A stretch of DNA of 64,000 bases from Dastarcus helophoroides (GCA_028583605.1 CM053331.1:4232008-4296007), one strand, 5' to 3'. Positions 23,871-36,480 are shown, counted from the stretch's first letter. Numbers and translations are program-made. Notes: a model not told the origin generated them from the letters alone.

Positions 23871-24690
23871 TGATTGTTGGCTTTTTTGGCAAAACTTCTA
23901 GTTTTCACTTTAAATTTTTTATTTTTTTTTCCAAAAGTGTCAACAAATTCAAAACCCCACTTTTTTCAGGAGATCTTATTATTATTATTTTTAAACATTC
24001 TACTATTTTCTTGAATTTCAACGGGACAAACTCCCCTAATTTTGAACCAATTTCGATTCCTTCTCAAAATTTCGAACTTAAATTTACTTTTTTCCCTGAA
24101 CTTGACTTTCCTGAGCTTGACTTCCCTGACGTTATACTTGAAATAATGTCCTTTTAGAGTGATTTTTATTTTATTTTCGAAATGTTGTAAAATTTGGACC
24201 TTTTTCTCAAAAGTATCAATTTTCATTATCAATTTTCCCTTTCTAACGCAAGGTTTTTGGCTTAAATCGAAGATTTCGATTTTTTCGTCAAATTTAAATT
24301 TTATTCGCCAACATTAACTTCGAAAGTTCTATATTTTCTCCATATTTCACACTTCAAGTTTTAAAAGCCTTCCCATAATGTTGTTTTATTGAGAATTTGA
24401 ATTATTTTTTCGGTTTTACTGGATATGTTTACCTTTCTTTCTATCATTTCTCTTTAACTCGGAGTGGTTGGAACTTGATTTTGTAAAATTCAATTTTAAA
24501 CTTTGCCTCTTCTCCAAAATTTTCTTTTTAACCATTTTTAGAAATTTTGGAAATTTAGCTTGAATTCTTTTTTAAATTTCAAAATTTTTATTTGAAGTTT
24601 TAAATTTGTTGTTAAAATTCTGAGAGTACAATTTTAGTATTTTGTGTTTTTTGATTTTAAACTCAAAACTTAATGGTTTGGTTGACCGAT
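23871..24690. repeat. TCGAAATTT repeat sea, T-rich on + strand, decayed
   Basis: TTTTTTCCAAAATTTCGAA-type words with interruptions, less regular than elsewhere. No gene is visible. Confidence 0.6.
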
Positions 24691-24693
24691 TCC

Positions 24694-25001
24694 CTCGAAA
24701 GACTAGAGCACAGAAGGATGGTCGGTGACTCTCTTTTTTACAAATAACTAATAGGATTGATCCTTCCAAGCGCAAGAGACATACAAGACAGTCGGAGACA
24801 GCAAATTCCTGTGCGATCCAGCTTGACACAGTGAGGACTTCTGTCTATGGGGACTCTTTTTTCTATAGAACTTCCAAGCTGTGGAACGCGTCACCGAAAG
24901 AAATTTTGCCCAGAAATTATAACCTATCCTTGTTTAAGAAGGCTGTTAATCGACAGCCATCCGTGTTTTCGCATCCTACTCGTACTGCTTTAAAGGCATA
25001 A
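24694..25001 (+). pseudogene. Remnant of a non-LTR retrotransposon reverse transcriptase C-terminus
   Basis: One frame from 24694 reads LERLEHRRMVGDSLFYK, and another from 24831 reads VRTSVYGDSFFYRTSKLWNA, then NYNLSLFKKAVNR, ending at a stop at 24999-25001. The order (RRxxGDLxLFYK, then RTSxLWNxLP, then FKxxVN) is the usual ending of reverse-transcriptase ORFs of CR1/Jockey-type LINEs. A frameshift and in-frame stops separate the parts, so it is dead. It is a mobile-element relic in intron 2, on the same strand as otd-1. Confidence 0.75.
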
Positions 25002-25425
25002 TTTGCGAGTGGATTAAACTTTAAAAAAAAATGATATTTACTGCAAACTTTTTGTAAATACTTGATCAAATCTCTGCTTTTTTCACATAATTCTACGTTT
25101 ACATCTTCTTGCGCCTTTTCTTTGAAATTTCTTTTTGGAACTTGAAATGCTCTTGATTGAAAATTTTAAATTTTTACCCAAATTTCAGTTTCACACAAGA
25201 AATTTTCTTAATAAATTTCCAGTATTAGAACATCACCTTTAAATTCGACATTTTTTCTCGAAGTTTTAAGTGTAGACTTTCAATTTCCGCTTTTTTAAGA
25301 AAATTTTAACTTTAAACTCTTATTATTTTTTGTTTTGGATTTTTATTGACTCGTCTTATTTATTTCTGTTCCAAAACTCCTTTTTTAATACCAAAATATG
25401 CAGAACTTTGAACATTTTGATTTTC
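25002..25425. repeat. T-rich decayed repeat sea
   Basis: TTTGAAATTTC and ATTTTAAATTTTT words. No gene and no element ends recognised. Confidence 0.5.
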
Positions 25426-28400
25426 CTTTTGAAATTTTGAATTGGGAAAACAACTGCAATACTGATGAATCACCAAATAACCAACTTTTTAACATAACAT
25501 TATTTTACCCGTGGACCTCCATGTGCACTTTTGTGAATTTTAAATTTTTTTTCGTGATCAAACCATTGAAATATTGATAAACTACTAAATGCCTAATGTT
25601 TAGCCCAAAACTATTTGCAAATTTTGAAGATTTTATGGGAAACAACTGCTAGATGAATCACCAAAAATCCAACTTTTTAAAACAACATTATCTTGCCTGC
25701 GATTCTTCAAGAAGGGAATGTTTCATGGCAAAACAATCGAAATACTGATGAACTATTAAATTTTCAAGATTTTAGCCCAACACTATTTTGATTGGGATGC
25801 TCGACGAATTTTAGAAAAGATTTTATGGGAAAACAATTGAAATACTGATGAATATTCAAATAACTAACTTTTTAACACAATATTATTTTGCCTATGGACC
25901 TCCAAGAGCAAATTTTTTAATTGTAAGGAATATAATATTAACAAACCATTAAATTACTGGAAAACTACGAAATATCCAACGTTTAGTTCAAAAAATTTGC
26001 GAATTTTAGAGATTTCATGAGAAAACAAAACACAACATTTTCTTGCCTATGATACATCAAAAAGGGAATATTTCATAGCAAAACAATTGAAATACTGATG
26101 AACTATCAAATTTTCAACATTTTAGCTAATTTGATTGTGATGCTCCATGAGAACATTTGCGAATTTTAGGGAAAATGTCATGGGAAAACAACAGCAATAC
26201 GAATGAATCACCAAATAACCAACTTTTTAACCTAATATTGTTTTGCTCAAAAGCCCCCAAGAGCACATTTGTGAATTTTAAATAATTTTTCGAGAACAAA
26301 CCATTAAAATACTAATCAACTACTACTAAATGCCCGCCAAATACCCAACATATACATTTTTATTTTGCGTGTGATTCTTTAAGAAGGAAATGTTTCGTGG
26401 CAAAACAATTGAAATACCGATAAACTGCCAAATTACTAACATTTTAGCTGAAAATTATTTTGATCGGAATGCTCCATGAGAACATTTATGAATTTTAGAG
26501 AAGATTTCATGAAAAAACAATTGAAATACTGATAAACTATCAAATTTCCAACATTTTAGCTCAACATAGTTTTGATCGGGATGCTCCATGAGCATATTTG
26601 AGAATTTTAGAGAAGATTTCAAGGGAAAACAACTGCAATACTGATGAACCGCCAAATAATCAACTTTTGAACGTAATTTTATTTCGCCCATGGGCCTCTA
26701 AGAGCACATTTGTGAATTTTAAAGAATTTTTTGTCAACAAATCATTGAAATACTGATCAACTACTAAATACCCAGCGTTTAGCTCAAAACATTTACGAAT
26801 TTTAAAGATTCTATGGGAAAACAACTACTTCATGAACCACCAAACACTCAAGTAATTGACAAACATTATCTTGCCTATAATTCTTCAAGAAGAGAATGTT
26901 TCATGGTAAAACAATTGAAATTCTGATGAACTACCAAATTTCTTACATTTTAGTTCAAAATCATTTTGATTAGGATGCTCCATGAGGACATTTACGAATT
27001 TTAGAGAAGATTTCATGGAAAAACAATTGAAATACTGATGAACTACCGGATTTCCAACATTTTAGCTCAACATAATTTTGATCGGGATGCTCCAGGAGCA
27101 TATTTGCGAATTTTAGAAAAGATTTCAAGCGAAAAAACTGCAATACTGATGAATCACCAAATAATCAACTTTTTAATATAATATTATTTTGCCCATGGGC
27201 ATTCAAGAGCACCTATGTGAATTTTAAAGAATTTTTTGTCAACAAATCATTGAAATACTGATGAATTACTAAATACCCAACGTTTACCCCAAAGCATTTG
27301 CGAATATTACAGATTTCATCAGAAAACAACTACTTCATGAAACACCAAAAACCCAATCATTTAACAAACATTATCTCGCCTATGATTCTGCAAGAAGAGA
27401 ATGTTTCGTGGTAAAATAATTGAAATACTGATGAACTACAAAATTTATTACACTTTAGCTCAAAATCATTTTGATTGGGATGCTCCATGAGGACATTTAC
27501 AAATTTTAGAGAAGATATCATGGAAAAATAATTGAAATGCTGATGAAAGACCAGATTTCCAACATTTTAGCTCAACATAATGTTGATCGGGATGCTCCAT
27601 GAGCATATTTGCGTATTTTAGAGAAGATTTCAAGGAAAAACAACTGCAATACTGATAAACCACCAAATAATCAACTTTTTAACATAATATTATTTTACCC
27701 ATGGGCATTCAAGAGCACCATTGTAAATTTTAAAGAGCACATTTGTGAATTTTAGAGAATTTTTCGTGAACCAACAATTGACCTACAGATGAACTACCAA
27801 ATTTCCAACATTTTAGCTCAACAAAAATTTTGATCAGGATACTCCATGAGCATATTTGCGAATTTTAGAGAAGATTTCAAGGGAAAACAGCTGCAATACT
27901 AATGACCCACCAGATAATCAACTTTTTAACATAAAATTATTCTGCCCATGGACCTTCAAGAGCACATTTGTGAATTTTAAGGAATTTTTTGTCAACAAAT
28001 CATTGAAATATTAATGAACTACTAAATTCCCAACGGTTAGCTCAAAATATTTTCTAATTGTAAAGATTTTATGAGAAAAATCTACTAGATAAACCACAAA
28101 AACCCTATTTTTTAACATAACATTATCTCACCAGTGATTCTTTAAGAAGAGAATAGCAAAACAATTATTATACTGATGAACTACCAAATTTCCAATATTT
28201 TGGCTCAAAATAATTTTGATTGGAATACTCCATGAAAACTTTACCAATTTTAGAGAAGATTTCATGAAAAAACAATTGAAATATTGACGAACTATCAAAT
28301 TTCTAACATTTTAGCTAAAACTTATTTTGATCAGGATTCTCCATGAGAATATTTTTAAATTTTAGAGAAGATTTTATGAGCAAAAACTGCAATACTGATG

Positions 28401-29645
28401 AATCACCAAATAACAATTTAATAACAAGTTATTAACCTAATATTATTATACTTATGGACCTCTAAGAGCACATTTGTGAATTTTGGAGATTTTTTTGTGA
28501 ATCAACAGTTGACATATCGATAAACTACCAAATTTCCAACATTTTAGCTCAACATAATTTTGATCAGGATACTCCATGAGCATATTTGCGAATTTTAGAG
28601 AAGATTTCATGCTCCATGAGAACTTTTACGAATTTAAGAGAAGATTTCATGGAAAAACAATTGAAATACTGATGAACTACCAAATTTCTAACATTTTAGC
28701 TCAACATAATTTTGATTGGGATACCATATGAGCATCTTTGCAAATTTAAGAAACAATTTCAGGGGAAAACAGCTGTAATACTGGTTAACTACCAAATAAT
28801 CAACTTTTTAATAATAGTATTATTTTGTCCATGGGCCTCCAAGAGCACATTTGTTAATTTTAAGAAATTTTTTGTCAACAAATCATTGAAATACTGATGA
28901 ACTATTGAATACCCAACGTTAAGCCCAAAACATTTGCAAATTTTAAAGACTTCATGAGAGAACAACTACTTTATGAGCCACCAAAAACCCAAGTTTTTAA
29001 CGAACATTATCTCGCCAATGATTCTTGAAGAAGAGAATGTTTTGGGGTAAATCAATTAAATACTAATGAACTGCCAAATTTCCAACATTTTTGCCTAAAA
29101 CCATTTTGGTCATGACGCTCCATGGAAACATTTATGAATTTTAGAGAAGATTTAATGGGAAAACAATTGAAATACTGATGAACTACCAAATTTCCAACAT
29201 TTTCCTTCAACATAATTTTGATCGGGATACTCCATGAGCATATTTACAAATTTTAGAGAAGTTGTCATAAATCAACAATTGATATACTGATGAACTACCA
29301 ACGTTTAGCTCAAAACATTTGCAAACTAGAGATTTCATCGGAATACAACTACTAGATGAACCACCAAATACCCAAATTTTTAACACAACGGTAACTTGCC
29401 TGTGATTCTGCAAGAAGAGAATGCTTCATAGCAAAACAATTGAAATACTGAGGAACTACCAAATCCTTATGTTTTAGCTCAAATTTCTTTTGATCAGGAT
29501 ACTCCATGGGAAGATTTGCGAATTTTAGAGAAGATTTCATGGGAAAACAACTGCAATACTGATGAACCAACGAGTTCCTAACTTTTTAGTATAAAATTAT
29601 TTTGCCTTTGATGGTCCAAGACGCATTTGAGAATTTTAGAGAATA
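25426..29645. repeat. Intron 2 satellite: ~112-bp subunits in ~505-bp higher-order units
   Basis: GCTCCATGAG occurs at 26471 and 26583, a 112-bp step. The marker CCCATGGGC(C/A)TNCAAGAGCA occurs at about 26688, 27193 and 27700, a 505-bp step, with decayed markers at about 25510, 25890, 26250, 27945, 28450 and 28830. Each subunit has a core of the form GAAATACTGATGAACTACCA, then AACATTTTAGCTCA. Subunit types differ by position inside the higher-order unit. The array lies wholly inside intron 2. It has no coding capacity. Confidence 0.9.
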
Positions 29646-30100
29646 TTTCATGACAAAACAATTTTTACTGTTTTCCTCAACCTATTCAATTTCAAGTTTG
29701 GAACGTTTCCACAAATTGTTCGAATGTTTCAGTTTATTTTTAGAAGGTTTTAGTTTTTTTTCGAAGGTTTTAGTTTTTTTTCGAAGTTTTAGTGTTTTTT
29801 TTTGAGGGTTTTAGCTTTTTCATCGTTGCATCTCAGAATTCGAAAATTTCGAATTTAAATGCTCGTTTTTTTCAAGTGTCACCTTTGGGCGTGCATTTTA
29901 AATTTTGGTATGATTTTGACTCCACATTCAAAAAGTTGAAAAAATTATTTCAAAAATATTCAGTTTTCGATTTTTTTTTCAAAATAGCAGGTCTTCCTAT
30001 TTTTCCCTTAAACATTTTTACTTTCAACTTATTTACCAAACAGTTTTTTCTCAAAATCGTGTAGAATTAAATCGAATTATTTCTTATAAATTTCGAAATT
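29646..30100. repeat. T-rich repeat sea
   Basis: TTTTAGTTTTTTTTCGAAGG is repeated at 29748-29790, then TTTCAAAATA-type words follow. The open frames here are low-complexity phenylalanine-rich and are not called. Confidence 0.55.
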
Positions 30101-31130
30101 TTTGTTGGTTTAGTTCCAAACCCTTCCACTATTGGGGAATTTATGCAGCGATTAAAAATTGACCAAGCCCGCTCTCAGGTGCAGATACGGCAAAATGTAC
30201 GAAAATAATTAACTAGTCCGACGAAAATTACAGCAAGAATTTAAAAAAATTTAAAACGACGGATCCACAAAATTCGTTTTTAATGCACAAACAACCGGAA
30301 TTATTTGATTTCGCAGCATATGGATTATTTAGGTTCGCTTCATTTCAATAACTTTGTTTCAGCTTACTGAGTCCAGTTTGTAACATAAAAATAATAATAG
30401 TAATATAAAAACGCGTCAGGATCCAAAAATGAAAAAAATTAAGTTTATGTGAGGTGTCCCAACGACTTAATTTCATATCAGCCCAAACACTCACCAGTGA
30501 TTGCAGTGATTCTTAATTTTCCGCTTGCTTACAATTTTTTATTTAAAGAACTAACAATTTGTAGGTTAGACAATATGATTACAAAATTTTCGCTACTAAT
30601 TTCTACACTCTACTTTTGTAAAATATTTCGGCGGCTGAAGCATCCTAAAAGAATTTCGGTAAATGTCCACAATCGGTATTGATCTATTTCAAAGCCGATG
30701 ACAGTTTCCAATAACAGTTTGAAAAATGTATTACATGCTTTTGTTCTCCTAAGTAAACAAACCTCTATTTTACGCTTTATGTCTCTATTTTACTAGGTTC
30801 AGGTAGCCACGTTGGGAATATCGTTTTCTATTCAAGTTTCGCAATAAAGAGGTTTTGCACAATATTGGGGTTTACATAGGAGTGCCCATTATTCGAATAT
30901 TTTTATTAAACCAAATATTTGGTTACTTCTGGTTTTACCCACTGCGTTCAGCTGAGAGTCCAGTCAAAAATTTATTGAAAAATTACGTACTAACCCCAGA
31001 ACTGTATACTTTTTAATTTCATTTTTAGTTCGTTGGTGCTTAATTCTATCCATTGCAGCGAAATATTACTTAAAAAGTGAGAAATTTCCAACTTAATATA
31101 ATTTAATTAAATTAATTTAATTAAAAGTAA
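30101..31130. promoter_or_regulatory. Unique non-coding DNA in intron 2
   Basis: Ordinary-complexity sequence with no repeat shared within the window and no credible gene. The 77-residue open frame at 30449-30682 has no recognised feature. Possible regulatory DNA by position only. Confidence 0.25.
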
Positions 31131-31149
31131 TTGTTTATCTTATTAATAA

Positions 31150-31270
31150 ATGTCCATGTACTGACTGACAAAAAACACACAAGTTACCTAAACTGGTAAG
31201 TCTAAAGCACTAAGAGAAGAGTTTTTAAAATTTGGGCTCTAAGGGGGTGAAAATGGACATTAAATTTTAT
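31150..31270 (+). mobile_element. Helitron-like fragment
   Basis: CTCTAAGGGGGTGAAAATGG and the following TTGCGAGTTGTATGG resemble an internal block common in insect non-autonomous Helitrons. The related CCTAAGGGGGTGAAAAAGGG stands at 54437 in front of a Helitron-type 3' end. No termini are visible here, so it is a fragment. Confidence 0.45.
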
Positions 31271-31316
31271 TTGCGAGTTGTATGGAATGAATAAAACAAA
31301 TCAACAATGTCTTGAA

Positions 31317-31412
31317 ACGAGAAGAATATGATAATAAGAGTTGAGAATACGATGATAAAGAGTTAAGAATGCCATGATAAGGGTTAAGAATTCGATGATA
31401 GGAGTTAAGAAT
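31317..31412. repeat. ~21-bp minisatellite, four to five units
   Basis: Units of the form AAGAGTTAAGAATGCCATGAT alternate with AATTCGATGAT or AATACGATGAT endings. Two unit types seem to alternate. Confidence 0.8.
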
Positions 31413-32505
31413 GCCATACATTTTTCCAAACAATAAGCGGATCTAATCAGTTAAAAACCTAGTATATAAAACCATAGAATAAAAGAGTACTTGTTATTTC
31501 ATTTAGGTTCCAATTTGCCAAAAATTTATCAAACAAAATGGCCAACATATTGCCCAATGTGTGTAAAAAAATGAATATGATTTCATTTTAAAAGTTACCC
31601 TCCTACTAACTTGATTTTCAGCAGCTAATTTGTCATATTCATGAGGTAATTATTATTTGGACCAAATTTTGTTACGAAAACAGTAAACAATTTGAACGAC
31701 AGCTCCATGAAATCGACTGGTTTCGGCGGGCGAAATATATAGCTCGTAGGGGTAAGACTCACCCTCGGATGCGGCCCAATCTGCGAGGCGAGGGATAACT
31801 GTATATATTTTATTCAATACAATAACACAATAGGTAGAACATGCAACGAGGGGGCAGTTTTCCATTAGTCGACGGATTATGTGGGGTTGTTCCGCAAAAA
31901 CAGCCGCCCCGCCTTACCCTTGGCGCGCGAGGGATCACCCATAAAACATGTATTATAGAATAACTATTCCGTCTCAGCTTGCTCCAATCTCACGGAAACC
32001 GACAGCCGAAAACTCGTCAACACGAATTACACCGTCGGAGGCTAAGGCTATTGATTCTTGCGCCCTTCGTTGACTCCATAATATGATCCATTATGTAGTT
32101 TACTTTTCAAAAAGTTTGAATCTCCTCGGGGTTTGATAATTTGGACACGGAAAATGAATTTCGATTTTTAATTTTTTAGCCTTTAATCTAGTTTTTAATG
32201 GTCTTGCAGTTTGTCTCTTGTATATAAAATTCTGGTGCCAAATTCGTAATTACTGACTTACTGAGGATTTAGGTTTGATTGAGTTCGTTTTGATGACTGG
32301 ATAAAAAAGCTCTTGTCTTCTGTAAAAATGATTTCATTTATAAGTTAATGTTGACTTTTGAAATAAACAAACGAAACGTGATTTGGAGTTACCAAAGTCT
32401 AAATAGAACTTTTAAAAGCTGAAAACACTCAAAGCAGAATAACCTCGTCATCATTTGCTAGTCCAGTCCAATCAGGTGTCATCAGAACTGTTTTCCTTGT
32501 TCCAG
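31413..32505 (+). promoter_or_regulatory. Unique non-coding island before exon 3 (enhancer candidate)
   Basis: About 1.1 kb of high-complexity sequence up to the exon 3 acceptor, GC-rich at 31680-32080. It includes one GGATTA (31874-31879). The minus-strand frame at 31653-31865 has no recognised feature. It is the best non-coding candidate in intron 2 for conserved regulatory DNA, by complexity and position only. Confidence 0.3.
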
Positions 32506-33105
32506 GTTTGGTTTAAAAACCGAAGAGCGAAATGCAGACAGCAGATGCAACAGCAGCAGAATAAAACCAACACGAGGACGCCCGCCACCCCCGCGAAAGC
32601 GAAACCTAGCAAACCGTCCCCAGTTCCCCCCACGAGCTCCATAGCCTCATCCACCAACATCCCAACTCCATCCACATCCGTCTCGCCCCCAATCGTAAAC
32701 ATCAAAAAAGAATCGACCCAAATCCCCTTCAATAAAACCAACGGCGCCCTGACGCCTTTAGGTAGCAATACAAGTAGCGTTATGACGACGCCATCCCCCC
32801 CGGTAACACCTAGCGGTAACCCACCATTGGGTTACCAACAGGAAAGCTACAACTTCAACTGGCACAACGGGCACAACTCCTCGCCTCATCACTATTATGG
32901 GCAAAATTACAATCCGGCCTACTACAGTCAAATGGAGTATTTCAATCAGCAGGCGTCCCAAAATCAGATGCAGATGGGCAACCATATGAGCGGTTATCAA
33001 ATGGGTGGGTACCCCGGCATGGGGATGCCTTCGTCGCACCATCAAAACTTCAGCCCTAGACATCCGACTGATTGCAACTTGGATTATATGAATCAGATGG
33101 TTTAG
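32506..33105 (+). CDS. otd-1: Orthodenticle-1 homeobox protein, coding exon 3 (residues 106-304, with stop)
   Basis: The exon starts VWFKNRRAKCRQQ, completing homeodomain helix 3. W48, F49, N51 and R53 are present, and lysine at position 50 is the Bicoid/Otd-class residue that selects TAATCC. The homeodomain ends at about residue 119. A short Q run follows, then a long Pro/Ser/Thr-rich low-complexity region (about 130-205) containing IKKE (residues 171-174), a match to the sumoylation consensus. Next comes a Tyr/Asn/Gln/His/Met-rich region (YNFNWHN at about 220; MGGYPGMGM). The protein ends TDCNLDYMNQMV, which resembles the Otx tail DCLDYKDQ. No SIWSPA (WSP) motif is seen. The stop is TAG at 33103-33105. 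The product should be a nuclear transcription factor. Confidence 0.97.
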   Translation, partial: VWFKNRRAKCRQQMQQQQNKTNTRTPATPAKAKPSKPSPVPPTSSIASSTNIPTPSTSVSPPIVNIKKESTQIPFNKTNGALTPLGSNTSSVMTTPSPPVTPSGNPPLGYQQESYNFNWHNGHNSSPHHYYGQNYNPAYYSQMEYFNQQASQNQMQMGNHMSGYQMGGYPGMGMPSSHHQNFSPRHPTDCNLDYMNQMV

Positions 33106-33360
33106 TTGACAATAAATGGTACAAAATTAAATTGCGTTTGACATTATCGTGAGATAGGTGCATATCAGGAGTGTTTTTTTAATGGTTGATGTATATCGGG
33201 TGGACGGCTCGACATTTTACTTTTAGAAATTTGTATATTTCGCTATGTGATAATGATTAATCATTCGATGTTGCTGGTACCCTTTGATTTATTCAAAATT
33301 TTATCCGTTTAGTGTAATTTTATAAATTTTGAGTTTTAGGTTTCTTTAAAGTATCGGTAA
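33106..33360 (+). other. otd-1 3' untranslated region, probable
   Basis: Sequence between the stop codon and the palindromic array. AATAAA at 33111-33116 is only 6 nt after the stop, so it is unlikely to serve as the sole polyadenylation signal. Further AATAAA words lie in the array (for example near 33532), so the transcript may end inside the repeat. The true 3' end cannot be read from sequence. Confidence 0.4.
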
Positions 33361-36140
33361 GTAGCTTCGAAGCTAATTAATATTTTGTTTATATCATAAA
33401 TTTTTGTTTCAAATCAGCCACATAGGCAACTAGCTAAGTAGCTTTATGGTTAATTATTTATAAAGCTAAACAGCCTTAGGCCTAATTATCTGTAAGTATC
33501 TGTATTAACTACAATGCTAGTTAGCATTATAGATAATTATCAATAAAGCTATCTAGCTTTATAGTTAATTGTCTATAAAGTTAAACGACGTTACAGATGT
33601 ATATATCCATAAAGCTAAGTATATTTATGGACCAGTATCCATAATGCTATCTAACCTTATTAATAGCTTTATGTATAATTATCTGTAAAATTAGTATCTT
33701 CTTATTAATTAATTCCAAAGCTACGCAGTTTCATGGTTAATTATTAAAGAGCGATTTATATGCTGTACTATACAGCTAACTATAATGCTAGTTACTATTA
33801 TAGATAAATAATAAATAATATAATAAAATTTCTTAATTGTGAGGTATTTTATCAATAAGCTACCTATCTACCTATAGAGTTAGGTAGCATTAACTATAAA
33901 GCTACTTAGCTTTATACATGATTAACCCTAAAGCTAACTAGCTTTTAAGATAATTAACTATAAAGCTTCTTAGCTTTATAGTGCATTATCCATAAAGTTG
34001 AACAGCGTTGCGGATAATTATTTCTAAAGCTAAGTGGCTTAATACTTTAATATACATATAAATCTTACTAGCTTTATAGTTTATCATCTTTAATGCTACC
34101 CAACTTTATAGACAACTTTATGAATAATTATCTGTAAAACTAAGTAACTGATTATTAAGTAACTCTAAAGCGGAATACTTTTATGGGTAATTATTCATAA
34201 AAAGCGATTTATATGCTGTCCTGTATAGGTAACTATAACGCTAGTTAGCATTATAGATAATAGTTAGAAAGCTATTTAGCTTTAGAGTCAATTATCCATT
34301 AAGTTAAACAACGTTATGGATCTATAAAGCCAAGTAACTTCACAGTTAATTATCTATAAAGCTAATTAGCTTTACAGTTAATTATGTATAAAGCTAAGTA
34401 GCTTTATAGTTAATTATCTATAATGCTACCTCACTTTATAGTCAGCTTTATGTATAATTATCTGTAAAATTAAAAAGCTTATTATCAACTAACTCCAAAG
34501 CTGAGCAGTTTTATGGTTAATTATTAAAGAGCAATTTTCATGCTGTCCTATATAGATAACTATAACGCTAGTTAGCATTATACATAATAGTTAAAAAGCT
34601 ATTTAGCTTTAGAGTCAATTATCCATAAAGTTAAACAGCGTTACGAATCTATAAAACCAAGTAACTTTACAGTTAATTATCTATAAAGCTAATTAGCTTT
34701 ATAGTAAGCTATACAGATAATTAATTAGCTTTATAGTTAATTATCTGTAAAGCTAATCAGCTTTATAGTTAATTATGTATAAAGCTAAGTAGCTTTATAG
34801 TGAATTATGTATAAAGCTAAGTAGCTTTATAGTTAATTATCTACAATGCCACCTAACTTTATAGACAGCTTAATGTATAATTATGTGTAAAACTAAGTAA
34901 CTTATTATCAACTAACTTCAAAGCTGAGTAGTTTTATGGTTAAACAGCGTTACGAATCTGTAAAGCCAAGTAACTTTATGGATAATTGACTCTAAAGCTA
35001 AATAGCCTTTTAACTATTATCTATAATGCTAACTAGCGTTATATTTACCTATACAGGACAGCATATAAGTCGCTCTTTAATAATTAACCATAAAACTACT
35101 CAGCTTTGGAGTTAGTTGATAATAAGTTACTTAGTTTTACAGATAATTATACATAGAGCTGTCTATAAAGTTAGGTAGCATTATAGATATTTAACCATAA
35201 AGCTACTTAGCTTTATACATAGATAACTATAAAGCTACTTAGCTTTATACATAATTAACTATAAAGATAATTAGCTTTATAGATAATTAACTATAAAGAT
35301 AAACAGCGTTACGAATCTATAAAGCCAAGTAACTTCACAGTTAATTATCTATAAAGCTAATTAGTTTTACACCTAACTATGTATAAAGCTAAGTAGCTTT
35401 ATAGTTAATTATCTATAATGCTACCTAACTTTATAGTTAGCTTTATGTATAATTATGTGTAAAACTAAGTAGCTTATTATTAACTAACTCCAAAGCTGAG
35501 CAGTTTTATGGTTAATTATTAAAAAGAGATTTATATGCTGTCCTGCATAGGTAACTATAACGCTAGTTAGCATTATAGATAATAGTTACAAAGCTACTTA
35601 GCTTTAGAGTTAATTATTTATAAAGTTAAACAGCGTTACGGATCTATAAAGCCAAGTAACTTTATAGTTAATTATCTATAAAGCTAGTTAGCTTTAGGGT
35701 TAATCATGTATAAAGCTAATTAGTTTTACACCTAATAATGTATAAAGCTAAGTAGCTTTATAGTTAATTATCTATAATGCTACCTAACTTTATAGTCAGC
35801 TTTATGTTTAATTATCTGTAAAACTAAGTATCTTATTATCAACTAACTTCAAAGCTGAGTAGTTTTATGGTTAATTATTAAAGAGTAATTTATATACGGT
35901 TCTGTATAGGTAACTATAACGCAGGCTACTTAGCATTATAGATAATAGTTACACAGCTACTTAGCTTTAGAGTCAATTATTTATAAAGTTAAACAGCGTT
36001 ACGGATCTATAAAGCCAAGTAACTTTACAGTTAGTTATCTATAAAGCTAATTAGCTTTACGGTTGATTATGTATAAACCTAAGTAGCTTTATAGTTAATT
36101 ATCTAATATAATGCTACCTAAATTTATAGATATGTAAGTA
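33361..36140. repeat. Array of 32-bp palindromic monomers (AGCT/TTATAG), ~2.8 kb
   Basis: The monomer is close to CTATAAAGCTAATTAGCTTT followed by ATAGTTAATTAT, 32 bp, with the perfect dyad ATAAAGCTAATTAGCTTTAT at its centre. Monomers are grouped in larger units marked by GCGATTTATATGCTGTCCTG-like sequence at 33751, 34204, 34531, 35526 and 35885. The same marker is inverted at 35047-35073, so a segment of roughly 34990-35300 has been flipped. The array begins about 255 bp after the otd-1 stop. Confidence 0.9.
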
Positions 36141-36480
36141 GCTTATTTTTAACATACTTCACAATAGAGCAATTTTATAACTGGTTAATAGAGAGCAATT
36201 CAGATGCAAAACTTGTTGAGTAAAATATTGTATGCATATTCTTTACGAAATATGCATCAGAATTAAATTTTTATGCACAATATATGTTTAGTATACGTTA
36301 AATTTAAAAAATCTAAATTTCAGCCATATTTTCGTATCGTTAGCTAATGCAAAATAAAGAAAAAATACACAAAAAAAAATTAATAAAATTAAAAAGGCAA
36401 AAAAAAACAATTTAATTAACTTGCTGAAATACTTAACTAATTAACGATTTAATTTTAACTATATTTTTTAAATTCCATTT
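36141..36480. other. AT-rich DNA, nothing recognised
   Basis: A transition from the palindromic array into AT-rich sequence with TTAATTAA-type words. No gene. Confidence 0.4.

Noticed and set aside
32472..33063. Two minus-strand ~100-residue open frames over exon 3
   Set aside because: Shadows of the exon 3 coding sequence.
33111..33116. AATAAA as the otd-1 polyadenylation signal
   Set aside because: Only 6 nt after the stop codon. A usable 3' end there would leave almost no 3' untranslated region; a later signal is likelier.
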